Below are positions 24,679 through 33,243 of a DNA stretch of 64,000 bases, in pieces. Position numbers and translations under genes: made by a program. Below the pieces are notes generated by a model. The model made no database searches. It saw only the letters and a list, made by a program, of their open reading frames with translations, and was not told the DNA's origin. The DNA lies in the NCBI RefSeq assembly GCF_000699445.3, contig NC_067202.1, positions 8,799,458 through 8,863,457 on the forward strand, written 5' to 3'. The stretch is from Schistosoma haematobium (taxonomy: Eukaryota > Platyhelminthes > Trematoda > Strigeidida > Schistosomatidae). Each line of letters begins with the position of its first letter. Positions within the stretch are counted from its first letter, which is position 1.

Positions 24679-27273
24679 TGTGACTCATTTGACAGTCCTC
24701 CCTCTCTTTCACCATGACTTCCTGATATTAATCTAACTCATCATTTTCTATTATATTTGATCTACCTCGTGATTCTTTACGTTTCACCGCTGATAAGTGG
24801 CCTAGATGTCAGAAGATTCACTACATTTATTGATCCCTTCGTGTTCTGAATGTGCTAAGCTCTCTCTTTCTAGTAAAAAATTTTGTCTATTTGTTTGTCT
24901 CAGTTGTTAATTAGACCTTATTGTAAACTCGGAGTGATTTGGGATTCTTTATATTCGGCAAGTTTCTTGGCACGAAACATCATAATTAATACGTATAGTT
25001 TATCACTTTCATTGTGTTTAATTTTGATGGTACCACAACTATAATATCTAGAACATTCTTGTTTGACTTGATTTGTGTGAAGTCTGATTTGTTATATGTG
25101 ACGTTTAAAATATCCTCGAGTCACTTCTATTGGCCTAGATACCACTGAACACGATGTTTATGTAAAGTAACGAATCTGTTTAATTGAAGTCTATAGTAAT
25201 CGAATTACTTCTCTTCTAACTATCTCACTTAACGCTTTAGTAACTTGTGCCAATGTTGTCGCCAAATATTTCTCATCAAACATAATTTTACATTCATTAG
25301 TCAAACTTTATCAATCAACATCTTTTCAATAATATCCTTTCTTAGTATACATTAACTATTCCTCCACGTCAATGAATGATTTCTTCACCTTGTAGACCTT
25401 ACCAAATGAGTGTGACCTTTGTAATCTAACTCGTAAAAGGCAACCAAACTAATACTTAGTTGGTCCGTTTTTTCTAAGGTTTTTGATCAAATCACACATG
25501 AAACATTCACCATAAAACCTATGTAATTCATAGGAGCCACCGAAAATTACAAAATTAAATATCAATCCAATTAAACAAATTATTTGTAATATGATCTCAT
25601 CACACTAAATAAATGCCAGTATTCAAACTTGAAAAGTAATTGACCAATAGTTCATTCTACTTGAGAATTCATATTAGACGCGAACAAAACCACCATGAAT
25701 TTCTAAAGTTTTCTATAGTTTCCTATGGTTTCTTAGTTCATATTAATTAACCATAGGAGTTATCAAATATCCTCAAACTAGTGATAATGACAGTGCAAAT
25801 TATACATTAAAATGACATAAGTGAATATTGATTGTTTACATGACGATATGATATGATATTATCGACATCAACACTTATGCCTTGTTTTTAGACCATTTAC
25901 CATCTTGTTTATTCATCTGCGTCTAATGCTGTATACTTGCCTCGGATTTGTATCTGTTATTATATTAAAAGATATCCATCTATAAATGTGTATGTACGTG
26001 TGAATTACTAAGTGTGTTAGTAATGCTGAATTAAGTATTGATGACCTCACTTATTATTCTACAACCATGTGGATTTATTTTATTTCGGCTAATTTCTACA
26101 TTAAAATTACTATGGTTATACAAATGTTAATTATGTTAATTGTAACGATGACTATGACGTGTATACACTCATAGCTGGCACATTTGTTTTTCACATGTTA
26201 TGATTTCCCTTCACCATGGTAACATTACGACATAGTCTTAAAAAGTGACATATTTTTTTCAAGTGTAAACTATTCCATATCAACGCATTTCCACAAAGAA
26301 TAACTGTAAAAGTAATAAGTAAACTGTAATCATTGAGTTTAGAATATAAATAGCAAGTCTATTCATAAGGCTATATATTTCGATCGATTTAACTCAGTGA
26401 TAAGTAAATGTATTTACCAAGTGGCTGTGTGTACCTGAATATTTCATCAACCAAATCCAAGATACAAAATGTCCAAATGTGTTTAATAAACACACTGATA
26501 TTCATTAAATATCAATAAAAGTAACATTTAATTCTACAATCTATAGCGTTTACCAAAAATGTCACATTACTAATGAGATAAGTACAATTTCGTACACTTT
26601 TTCATTAATGTGTTGTAATTAAGAATCATTTCGATTGTAGGATCTACCTCTCTGAGTCACAATTTGAATTTAAGCATACTGAATTTAATACATGGCGACG
26701 CTGTTCTTTTTTTTCAAGAACAAGTTGACTACAAAAAAAAGAACAACCTCTTTTAACAACGTCTTCACCCCCGAATTTTCATTGTACTTTGACAAGGATC
26801 ACTAAGAATACAGTTATCTAACTAAATAGAATATATTCTAGGATTAAAAACAAGACTCTGATCTATTCATATTAAAACCTTCATATACCTAACAATGTTT
26901 TACAAATAATAACCACTGAAACATGATATAACTGTATGTTAGTAGGACACTCTGTAGTTGGGCTAAACATCCTATTAGACCTATTGTGTAAAAATAGTTA
27001 ACTACAACCTACCATGAAAGTTGACTGGTGACAAAAAAACAGTGAATCATAATAAGAAAGTAAATTCTAAACTAAAGATACACTCAATATGATTTTTTGT
27101 TTTCCATTGACTACATCTGAAAAAGTATAATCACTCATAATATGTAGTTAATGGAGAGAGAAAAATTAATTACGTCAGTGGATAAATGAAGTAACATTTT
27201 TAAACTTATAACTTACTCCAATGATAATATTTACCAGAACCAGGATACAACGAAGCACACAAATATATGACAT
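4485..27273 (-). CDS. Tetraspanin, eight exons, 290 aa
   Basis: Assembled by eye from eight exons (27273-27217, 23640-23484, 21365-21262, 18858-18784, 15399-15295, 12059-11972, 5368-5181, 4583-4485). All introns are GT..AG with phases 0,1,0,0,0,1,0, and the joined frame is open for 290 codons. Tetraspanins are four-pass membrane proteins that organise partner proteins in plasma and tegument membranes. TM1 is about residues 8-33, TM2 75-98 ending in GTCFKSR, TM3 107-127 and TM4 about 243-272. The large loop has CCG (169-171), PISCC (200-204), C217 and GCW (C232), the six-cysteine pattern of the family. Both ends are short and cytoplasmic. An in-frame stop (TAA) three codons before the Met supports the start. 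Which tetraspanin paralogue it is cannot be told here. The introns total about 22 kb and are loaded with retroelements. Confidence 0.9.
4901..4980 (-). repeat. Short RTE/SR2 relic in tetraspanin intron 7
   Basis: About 80 bp that match, on the minus strand, the C-terminal RTE segment seen intact near 37165-37245 (the block around GSIVDRHGG and its upstream LDGETLEDV). It is truncated on both sides. Confidence 0.65.
5181..5368 (-). CDS. Tetraspanin exon 7 (PISCC, GC, GCW, start of TM4)
   Basis: 188 bp between GATTAG and gtaagt. It encodes YPISCCK, NGC and GCWPKI, then the first half of TM4. A competing AG 19 nt downstream (exon start 5349) would bring an early stop, so the upstream acceptor at 5368 is preferred. 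Confidence 0.92.
5867..6073. repeat. Fold-back repeat, family F, copy 1
   Basis: Inverted arms at 5867-5939 and 6005-6073, about 70 bp each with few mismatches, around a 65-bp loop. The loop on the minus strand holds CTGATGATGTCG and CGATGAAAGC either side of a GTCC/GGAC stem. A further partial right arm lies at about 6202-6246. A second copy is at 47045-47230 and an old one at 47675-47985. Confidence 0.8.
6202..6246. repeat. Partial extra arm of family F repeat
   Basis: Repeats the right-arm sequence of the fold-back (ACCATCCAGCTCAG, ACTCCACCAAAA) about 130 bp beyond the main copy. Confidence 0.55.
6485..6600 (+). repeat. Old hammerhead retroposon relic
   Basis: The pattern CACTGAAGAGTCC, then AAGAAAAAAATCTGTCCAGT, keeps the order of the CTGAGGA-type hammerhead (core, stem II, GAAA region, GTCCAG) but with several core changes. 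The tRNA-like part is barely readable. Confidence 0.45.
7571..7901. repeat. Fold-back hammerhead retroposon (copy A1)
   Basis: A head-to-head pair of the CTGAGGA-type unit. Left half on the minus strand: pol III-like A box (GGCTCAGTGG, 7741-7758 complement), B box (GGTTCGAATCTC, 7695-7708 complement), then a hammerhead (7629-7674). Right half on the plus strand: a degraded hammerhead (about 7792-7842). The ends are inverted copies of one sequence (GTTGAGGTCATGAGTCAATT...). Confidence 0.8.
7629..7674 (-). ncRNA. Hammerhead ribozyme, core-mutated
   Basis: On the minus strand: stem I GCACTG / TAGTGC, core CTGATGA, stem II GTCC..GGAC and GTC at the cleavage site. The GAAA is changed to AAAA (G12 to A), which should abolish cleavage. 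It lies in sense within the tetraspanin intron. Confidence 0.6.
8090..8480 (+). other. LTR-like segment, unclassified
   Basis: Less AT-rich than its surroundings, with promoter-like and AATAAA-like motifs (AATAAATGATTAGC, CCAATAAAGACC), which suggests a solo LTR or a retroelement 3' end. No second copy lies in the window and no target-site duplication was found. Confidence 0.3.
9022..9350 (+). repeat. Hammerhead retroposon unit, CTGAGGA type (copy B)
   Basis: Order on the plus strand: a short inverted end piece (GATCATGAACCGATTG), body (CTCACTAGTGACTAG... to GACATTAAC), tRNA-like head with A box GGCTCAGTGG and B box GGCTCGAATCCC, then the hammerhead. The unit is cut off just after the ribozyme. 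Confidence 0.8.
9297..9345 (+). ncRNA. Hammerhead ribozyme, weakened stem II
   Basis: Core CTGAGGA and GAAA are intact, stem III is ACG/CGT and the cleavage triplet is GTC. Stem II (GTCTC/GGAAC) has a mismatch and stem I keeps four pairs, so activity is doubtful. Confidence 0.65.
9650..9740 (+). repeat. 3' piece of hammerhead retroposon
   Basis: Matches the stretch that follows the ribozyme in other copies (TTCCAGGTTTTCAATGGTGG, then ATCAATCGGTTCATGA and TCTCCACAGCCCC). No ribozyme core is present. Confidence 0.65.
10905..11833 (+). pseudogene. RTE/SR2-like retroelement fragment (plus strand)
   Basis: Covers the region between endonuclease and RT palm. It starts just after the endonuclease SDHH box and ends at a copy of RGITLLS. 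The longest open piece (11234-11719) reads [29 protein letters not shown] and APGPDNILAESLK, all clear counterparts of the intact element at 36.6-39.6 kb. Stops interrupt it near 11040, 11085 and 11720. Both ends are truncated, so it is an internal remnant in tetraspanin intron 6, antisense to that gene. Confidence 0.85.
11972..12059 (-). CDS. Tetraspanin exon 6 (CCG motif)
   Basis: 88 bp between CCTATAG and gtgagt. It begins LQCCGINNG, the diagnostic CCG motif, and ends in phase 1 with a split Glu codon. A near-perfect palindrome lies 117-243 nt upstream in the intron. Confidence 0.92.
12176..12302. repeat. Near-perfect palindrome (fold-back copy A2)
   Basis: Arms 12176-12232 and 12246-12302 are inverted copies over 57 bp with a single mismatch, separated by a 13-bp loop CCGTCCAGTGCTT. 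The arms are the terminal sequence of the CTGAGGA-type retroposon and the loop is the 3' half of its hammerhead stem I. The tRNA-like head and ribozyme core are deleted. Confidence 0.92.
13392..14340 (-). pseudogene. 5'-truncated RTE/SR2-like element (copy 4)
   Basis: On the minus strand it runs from a [15 protein letters not shown] region to the element's 3' end and a short TAAG-type tail at 13392-13403. No long open frame survives. The 3' 700 bp are almost identical to the dead copy at 34393, but the 5' part is much less similar. It lies in the same orientation as the tetraspanin. Confidence 0.85.
15295..15399 (-). CDS. Tetraspanin exon 5 (start of large loop EC2)
   Basis: 105 bp, 35 codons, between ATCATAG and gtgaga, phase 0. 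It encodes the helical start of the large extracellular loop, ending MIQ directly before the LQCCG of the next exon. This is the usual spacing in the family. Confidence 0.88.
15820..16225. repeat. Old hammerhead retroposon relics
   Basis: 15820-15960 resembles the minus-strand tRNA-like and ribozyme section (GACCGCTGAG, TCATAGCGAGCGAGTG). 15975-16030 resembles the body (CTAGTGAGAATCTGTGACCGG). 16150-16225 resembles a plus-strand ribozyme tail (GGTTGTGGATGTACACTACAGATGAG). All are heavily mutated. Confidence 0.5.
16253..16837 (-). pseudogene. Unidentified 195-codon frame with one in-frame stop
   Basis: I do not recognise the product. The minus strand is open from 16837 to 16253 with only one stop, a TGA at 16655-16657, which is unusual in DNA this AT-rich. 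The downstream 133 codons are rich in Cys and aromatic residues (WKFCC, GVICLNGFTF, ARKYCLAKY). A splice-acceptor-like CATGTTATTTTCAG lies inside the upstream part, and the terminal TAA is followed within ten bases by AATAAA. It could be an exon and 3' end of a nested gene, a retrocopy, or chance. It sits in tetraspanin intron 4 on the same strand. Confidence 0.35.
17165..17310 (+). repeat. Degraded Sm-alpha-like hammerhead retroposon
   Basis: The order is the same as in the better copies: CTCAATAACTTAACTGATGACG (A-box region), GGTTCGGGTTCC (B box), ACATCCA, AAGTCCCAAATG, and CCAATGCTGGCCATA at the end. The ribozyme core CTGACGA is lost. Confidence 0.6.
17359..17382. repeat. (TA)n microsatellite
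   Basis: Twelve TA units. Confidence 0.95.
17912..18232 (+). pseudogene. Penelope-like element remnant, GIY-YIG endonuclease
   Basis: This fragment encodes the C-terminal GIY-YIG-type endonuclease of a Penelope-like retroelement, the domain that nicks target DNA. The frame reads FDCSY, a stop, then VSYIGRSSRNLNFRAREHL, with the paired Y and G residues, the conserved Arg and the EH typical of the domain, and later SSILAHSVQAGHS. A TGA at 17927-17929 and a frameshift near 18115 break it. After the shift the tail TEAVAIRMKKPELCV is typical of the family end. The RT domain is absent, so this is a 5'-truncated copy. It is antisense to the tetraspanin. I saw no hammerhead next to it, although such elements often carry one. 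Confidence 0.75.
18326..18353. repeat. (ATT)n microsatellite
   Basis: About nine ATT units, probably in the 3' region beyond the Penelope-like remnant. Confidence 0.9.
18784..18858 (-). CDS. Tetraspanin exon 4 (TM3)
   Basis: 75 bp, 25 codons, between TTTTCAG and gtaagt, phase 0 on both sides. It encodes YLTLHLLVLIPEIVIIIVYF, with the Glu commonly found in tetraspanin TM3. Confidence 0.88.
19300..19466 (+). repeat. Sm-alpha-like retroposon (copy S1)
   Basis: tRNA-like head with A box (GTGGTTAAGTGG) and B box (GGGTTCGAGTTCC) at 19300-19358, followed by a hammerhead and the family 3' end CCACTGCTAGCCGCTATCCA. Confidence 0.85.
19386..19433 (+). ncRNA. Hammerhead ribozyme, stem I damaged
   Basis: Core CTGATGA and GAAA are intact, stem II is GTCT..GGAC, and stem III is ACG/CGT. 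The cleavage triplet is GTA instead of GTC (still allowed by the NUH rule). Stem I (ATCCAG against ATTGAT) has two mismatches. Confidence 0.65.
19695..19740 (-). ncRNA. Hammerhead ribozyme, C3 mutated
   Basis: Reads TTGAAGA where CTGANGA is required. GAAA and GTCC/GAAC-type stem II are still recognisable. C3 is an invariant core base, so it is probably inactive. Confidence 0.55.
20008..20054 (+). ncRNA. Hammerhead ribozyme, C3 mutated
   Basis: Reads TTGAGGA in place of CTGAGGA, with intact GAAA and stem II GTCT..GGAC. It shares the C3 change and the stem I sequence GCGCTG / CAGTAC with the opposite arm. Confidence 0.55.
21262..21365 (-). CDS. Tetraspanin exon 3 (TM2)
   Basis: 104 bp between a TTAACAG acceptor and a gtaagt donor. 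It enters with two bases that complete a Gln codon and encodes TM2 with the family-typical G..GTCFKSR end. The preceding intron has an intact sense-strand hammerhead ribozyme about 100 nt upstream. Confidence 0.9.
21427..21876 (-). repeat. Sm-alpha-like retroposon with inverted 3' part (copy S2)
   Basis: Minus strand: tRNA-like head (about 21609-21541, A box GTAGCTAGGTGG), hammerhead (21516-21467) and the end CACTGCTAGCTACTAT. Next to the head lies an inverted repeat, arms 21641-21721 and 21796-21876 (81 bp, 78 identical), made of the sequence that precedes the head in other copies. Confidence 0.85.
21467..21516 (-). ncRNA. Hammerhead ribozyme, intact core, in tetraspanin intron 2
   Basis: Minus strand: stem I GTCCAA / TCGGAC (five of six pairs), core CTGACGA, stem II GTCC..GGAC with a CAAGTA loop, GAAA, stem III ACG-TG-CGT, cleavage after the C of GTC at 21476. 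All invariant core bases are present. It has the same polarity as the tetraspanin pre-mRNA and its 3' edge is 101 nt upstream of exon 3. Confidence 0.85.
22358..22710 (+). other. Possible solo LTR
   Basis: A less AT-rich block that starts TGTTATGATTGCG, has a TATA-like GTATATATACGC near 22558, a start-like GCTTGCG region and ends near TATGTCACA, as an LTR might. No partner LTR, primer-binding site, coding region or target-site duplication was found. Confidence 0.3.
23195..23325. repeat. Deleted fold-back retroposon (copy A4)
   Basis: Inverted ends of 30 bp (23203-23232 and 23289-23318, a few mismatches) around a ribozyme remnant GAGGAGTCCCACAATAGAACGAAAC. The left half and the CTGA of the core are missing. 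Confidence 0.75.
23484..23640 (-). CDS. Tetraspanin exon 2 (rest of TM1, small loop EC1)
   Basis: 157 bp between a TTATAAG acceptor and a gtaagt donor. It reads LIAGAITVVGGIYIWGEK, the end of TM1, and then an extracellular loop of about 40 residues. It ends in phase 1. Confidence 0.9.
23641..27216 (-). other. Tetraspanin intron 1
   Basis: Contains a faint Sm-alpha-like relic (about 24010-24050, ATATGGTAACAGAGATTGATTAATACTAGTCCTAAA-like in parts) and an AT microsatellite. No other gene or recognisable repeat was seen in this 3.6 kb. Confidence 0.6.
24634..24676. repeat. (TA)n microsatellite
   Basis: A 43-bp uninterrupted AT run. Confidence 0.95.
27217..27273 (-). CDS. Tetraspanin exon 1 (start Met, first half of TM1)
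   Basis: Nineteen codons from ATG at 27273 to a gtaagt donor, phase 0. It encodes a short N-terminus with two Cys (residues 5 and 9, possible palmitoylation sites) and the first half of TM1. The codon three upstream of the Met is TAA. Confidence 0.8.
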
Positions 27274-27343
27274 GATTTGTTAGTTAAAGATTGGAAACCA
27301 ACCTAAACCAAAAAATAAAATGAGGGATGAGTACTAGAATCGA

Positions 27344-27430
27344 GTCTTTGTGTGAATATCTCTACCGGATGCAGGTATACTATAGTGATGAGTTCCAAAT
27401 AGAATCTACTCCTAGCTGTGAAACAAAATG
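27344..27430 (+). repeat. Degraded Sm-alpha-like hammerhead
   Basis: CGGATGCAGGTATAC, then GTGATGAGTTCCAAATAGAAT, matches the family up to stem II with C3 changed to G. The GAAA and cleavage-site part are lost. Confidence 0.5.
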
Positions 27431-27474
27431 TGGCCAAAAACTTTAGGTAGCTGGACTCTGTCAGGAGTAAACAA

Positions 27475-27660
27475 ACAGCTTAGTCTTCGCACTTGTCACC
27501 AAGGTGTATACGAAGCCTTGAAGGTACTGTCGCCCCCTGTGTGATTAGTACCAGCATCAACGCGCTTAAGAGTATAAAATGTTGAGACTAATCTCCAACG
27601 AGACACATTGATCGATCACTGAGCAGCGACTAATGTTATGTTGGTCTACACCATTGGTAC
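27475..27660 (-). repeat. Relic of a third tRNA-headed retroposon
   Basis: Shares order and motifs with 45590-45790 (CACTTG, AAGGTGTA, CTTGAAGG.ACTG, GATCACTGAG, GCAGCGACTAA). It is strongly diverged. Confidence 0.35.
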
Positions 27661-30264
27661 TGATCCAATTCTATCTGTTACAATACAACCACTACTATAA
27701 GGGTTTCTTGCTGACTACCCCGAACCAATTAACATCAAAATATAGAATGTAGGATAATAGAAAGGTCAACACAACTATTGACTAGTGAGAGTTATGGGAC
27801 GAAATACCTCAACTTTGAAAAGAAAATGATCTTAAGAAGGATAAATTTAATAATGATGATAGCTATTGTCAATAATCAGGTACTCCGTAACTAAATAACA
27901 AGTGGTTTTTGTCAGACCAGATAGAGTACCACCGGATAGTCGTTTTATCATTGTATGGGGCTACTTAATAATGCACACCTACAATCCAACCAGGAGTTAA
28001 TTATTTGATATTAATTTTAACTGATTTAGACAAGATCAAGATGCATTTATGAGGTTAGTACTGTGTTTTTCTTTGGTAATTTCTTCGAATATACTGAAGT
28101 TTTAATTTATATATCCTGTCTCCACTAAATATTTTGTGACTTAACTTCCAAATATTGTATTTTCTTTTTGAAGGTAAGTTCTGAAATTTCCATGGCAGTC
28201 CTCTTTCCATTTAGAAAATACGCTTTCCTCCTCAAATAAATATTAATCTGTAGATGCAGATGTAATCTGTAGCTAAAGTAAAGTGAGTTAGCAGATAAGT
28301 CATTTTCATCATTCTGGCTAAAATCAGTACAATAAGGTTATTTTACAATGACCTAATAATCCCCTTATTTATCAATGACATTATCTCATCCCTCTTTTTG
28401 TTAAAGAGACAAACAAAATTCAGATTTTATTAGCAGTTATGTGGTCTTTTTTTATAGTTTCCTCCTTTTTATCTCAGAATATTTTTACCGATAATGTTAT
28501 CATTTTTAAGACAATGTACTTGAAGCCGGTGCTTTCATTCCAGGATGATGTCTTTTCAACTAGGCTTTTTTCATAAATAAAAGGAACAAAATGTATGTTA
28601 GTTCAAATACTTTTTCAATCTGAAATCCTTTTCTGCAGACTGTTCTCACTGTTAAATAATTATGAAGTAACCCTCAAATGATAGTTTTTCAAAATTATTT
28701 CCAAGTATTTCCTAGACACAGTTATCACAGTTTTGTTAAAACTAACTTGTACCCCACGATACCTATCAATAAGATATATCTTCCACTTTAGTACAATTTG
28801 TACTTTAGCCATCCAGTATTTCATTCATGAATATCACAGTTCACCAATTTGACATGTGAATTAGGCTGACTACACTAGTACATATTACAGGAAAACAATC
28901 AATTCCATGTTATATAACCTTTACATTTTAATTAAATTCCATTAATCAAGTTTGTAATGTGTTCACTATGCTGATTGATCAAGTATCGTTGTATACATAG
29001 TCTATAGTTTTAAGATTTGAGGCAATCTACATGAAGTCATGAGATTAGATCTCGTAATGGTTAGTACCTACTACTAGAAACTATATTTAAATCATCTTGG
29101 CAGATGAATTGTTCACTAGACAAACCTTCAAATTTTCCCTGACACATAGACAAGTAGTTGTTTATTTAAAATTAACGAATTGAAAATAGTTCATTTTTTC
29201 AACAGTTTGTAATAGTATTACTACACACTATAAGGTTGTAAGTGTCTTCAGGAAAGATAAAAGGCTTATGCTTGTAGAATAATCAAGTGAAACTCAATTA
29301 AAATTATTCGACAGAACACTACAATGGTGTAACTAAATGGATACTGACAACAACTTGAAAATTATTACCGCCAAAATATCATATTTGTGAATGTGTTTTG
29401 ACTTGTATCATTATAAGTACAATAACACACAGATTAGGTAGATCCAGATGAAACAAACCACATTAGTTACTTTAACCTTGTTGTCAAGTATGGTTCGGTA
29501 CAAATCAATGTAGTCCATCCAAACATGATACTAATGAATGAAGTCCTTTCACAATTCAACACTAAATAATAACTCAAATCTCTGATGCATTAAAACATTT
29601 ATATATGTTTACATTACTTGAAGTTGTCTTTTACAAGGAGGTGATCATTACAATCTAAAGAAAATTAACGACGTGGTCAGATTATAACTTCCATCTGTAA
29701 AGTGATGCAGGCTAGTGTTTCATTATATCAATCACAGGACTTCATTGTTAATCGAAGATTATTCATATTTAATTATACACATATCACATTCAAAATTTAT
29801 GTTAAATGCATATCTAATTTTATAGCAACTAATGATAAACTCATTCATTCATTGGTAATGAACTAGTAACACCAATCTATTTATTCTGTTGAGTTTTATG
29901 TAAAAGAATGAGTTACTTTTGTCAATCACTTATTAGGAAGTTTAACACGAATTACGGCAAAAGTGAAAAGTAACTCTTATAACGTTAAAAGTGAACATCA
30001 TCTACACTTTAAACTGGTCTCCACATACCGACTAATTAGAAAACATTTTATAAGTTTACTAGTAGATAGCTATAAGAGGAAAATTCTAATTTCTAATAAG
30101 TAGTAACCGGTGGAATTCAACCACGGCATTATAAATGAGACAATTTTTACTCATGACACTGGATTGTCGTCGTAATATATATCGTGAAATGATTGAAATT
30201 GGAAATGAGGATCAATGAACTTTAAATCAGTGATTGAAAAGTGCCATGTTCATTGCTGGACCTG

Positions 30265-30350
30265 TTCTATCTCTGTTGGGTTGTGGATACGTACTGCTAA
30301 AATATCTCATAGTAGGATGAAGCAGTTATCCAGTATTCGCTATTGTTTAA
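30265..30350 (+). repeat. Old hammerhead retroposon relic
   Basis: GGTTGTGGATACGTACTGCTAAAATATCTCATAGTAGGATGAAGCAGTTATCCAGTA-type order (given here in overlapping short motifs: GGATACGTACTGCTAA, CTCATAGTAGGATGAA, GTTATCCAGTA) follows the CTGAGGA-type ribozyme with a lost core. Confidence 0.45.
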
Positions 30351-31514
30351 AGTTACATCAACTGATCTGAATCCTGAGCATAAACCACCTAAGAAATGAA
30401 ACTATTCTGAAAAATTCTATCAATTAGAAAACAACAATTAAGTTTATCAACTCGGTTTTTGCGCCACACTTAGTCTGTCAGGCCTGTTGGTGCAATCAGG
30501 CTCCTAAAACTCAAAGTAAGTGAGACTGGGATGAAAATTATCAAAGGTCTAATTGATTTAACCAGTGGTTAATCATTATTTATTTTATATGGCATTCTAG
30601 AGCGCTCTTCAAAATGATAATAATATTAATAGTAGTTATTGTTACATTTTATCATGAAGCCAAATGAAAGGAGAACTGCTAAAAATCGTGAAGCATTGGA
30701 TTTTCAACAGTGCACAACTATAACCCAAAAAGAAATCGAACCCATAACGTTTAGTTTGAACCAGTTAGTTCGATACATTTAATCGAATAATTCCTCATCT
30801 AACAATTGTCCATAAGGAAAATTACTTTCGACTTTTGCTAAATCTCTAAAAACTTTAATAAGTAATAATAATAGTAGTAGGCAAAATCGAACGGTTAGCC
30901 ATAATTAATAATATTATTGGTCTTTGAAATCTTCAAGGTGTTTTCCATTTTTCCCATGTACACCATCCCTAAATTCGTAAATTTACAAATAATTTTCAGT
31001 ATACATTAATTCCTATCTGGAGAACTGATGAAAAACTATAGTGACTGTTAAAATCAATGAGCAAATTAATTAACACACGAGAATAACTCATGTTTGTACA
31101 ATTATTCATTCGATTATCATAATGCAATAACAACTGAGCTAATAAAAACATCATTCTCGTCAAAGAATGAATCAGTAGAAAGTGCCGTTTAGTTTAGTAG
31201 GCTTCATTGAGATTATTTCAATGTTAAAATGGTTTTTGTTACAAATTGACTTCGGTGAGACGACCAGTGAAAAACTAGAGAATAACAATCAGCTATTCTT
31301 CCCAATTTAGGACTGCTCACTATTGGACACCATAATATTACCAAGTATCAAACTTAAAATACTCAAGCTTCTCAGTTAACATGTTACATTCAAGTCCCTA
31401 ATGTTCCATCTAATGAACATTCCACAGTTTCCAACTTCATCCAATACGTAATACAACGTGACTATCATTCTATGTAATATACGGCATTTAAATTATTATG
31501 TTAATAGTTGACTT

Positions 31515-31635
31515 CATAAGTCGATGTAAGCTAGACCACCACTGAAAACCTGGAAACATTAGACAGCCGTTTCGTCCTAGTATATAACTCCTCATCAGTG
31601 CGCATCCACCATCCCACATTCGGGATTCCAACCAT
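31515..31635 (-). repeat. Hammerhead retroposon relic
   Basis: Minus strand: GGATGCGCACTGATGAGGAG, a modified stem II, GGACGAAACGG and CTGTCTAATG. A three-base insertion in or beside the core and mismatches in stem I make activity unlikely. The start of the family end sequence follows (CCAGGTTTTCAGTGGTGG). Confidence 0.6.
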
Positions 31636-32178
31636 AATAATTAACTAAATATTAATCAACTAACCTTGATGATTACAATTGAATTACTATTATGTGAATT
31701 AAAGAAATTTGTGCTTTTTTTGGTTTAAAATCTAATTAGAAATAATATTTAAATGTGTAAGTGTATTTCCCCATGATAAATAAATGTGTATAAATAAATA
31801 AATAATTCAACAATGATTCTCCATGATAACCAATCGTTTAATTTGTATTATCATTTGGTTATAACCAATTACAATTGAGTTTTGGTAAATTCACTGTAGG
31901 GTGATAAGTTAAAGAGATTTCTTTTCATGGATTGTATAATCTTAGTTCACTTCATATCAAAACAAAGTGATATTGTTTATGAATGAAACTATGTGTTGAA
32001 TTGGGCATGATTTACTTAGTTCACATTTAAGACTATAATCAAAACTAAATTCAACAATTAATGATCACCATCTTCACCTTTAATCAATCTATGATGTGAC
32101 TGATAAGAATCTAACTGCAATAACATAATTCCTTGTCATTCCTTAGCTTACAGTTTATAACGAAACTTCATTATAAAC

Positions 32179-32497
<319 letters not shown>

Positions 32498-33243
32498 ATG
32501 ATACTCTTTCGACACGTACATGTAACATAATTAAGAGTTTACCTTTTATCCTATCCGATACGCTTATTGACATTTTTCTATTCATAATAATTTTATATTG
32601 TCAACAAATCATTATAATATTGTTCCTTTTTTATTATAAATCAGATAGACTACTACTATCAAATTTATTTACTACTTTATACCACTTTCTTACAATATTC
32701 ACTTGTAGGCTAAAGGTGAATTAATTAACGATTGGACTTTAATAACTTAATAATTTATGTTGTATTACAATAAAGAGAGAAGAACGAATAATAGTTTATT
32801 TCAATAAATTCTTATTAGGTGATACAATAACTAAGTTCAAACTATCGATCAAACGAAATACGGAGAATGAATTTACGATTAACATTTTGATTAATTTTGT
32901 TGTCTGGTATTTGTGTTACAATTATTACTTAAAGGCTTAGATACCGACTTCCGAACTGTATCGTAGTCATCAAATATCTTCCATTCATGACTCCTGAAAA
33001 GGGAAAAAAGTCGAGAAGTATGAAGATTTACTTCGAAGGTAGTTTATATATAGAAAAAATGGTTATTCATAGTGGTATATGTGACTGTGAGACTTTAGAA
33101 ATTTCTGGAATATAATAATAATACTGGCAATTGTCTAATTTTGTAAATCAAACCATGATCCGTCGTTTTCCAGAATTCTATCGAAAATTTATAATAAAGA
33201 GCCAGTTGGCCAAAATATTAGCTAAATTTTAACAACCGATCTA
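32498..33243. other. AT-rich, nothing recognised
   Basis: No open frame or known repeat between the CTAA array and the next retroposon unit. Confidence 0.4.

Larger units (their letters stand above)
27274..32178. other. Upstream flank of tetraspanin, no gene found
   Basis: Presumed promoter and intergenic DNA. It holds retroposon relics at 27344-27430, 27475-27660, 30265-30350 and 31515-31635. I could not place a TATA box or initiator with any confidence. The stretches 27700-30200 and 30400-31500 hold nothing I recognise. Confidence 0.5.
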
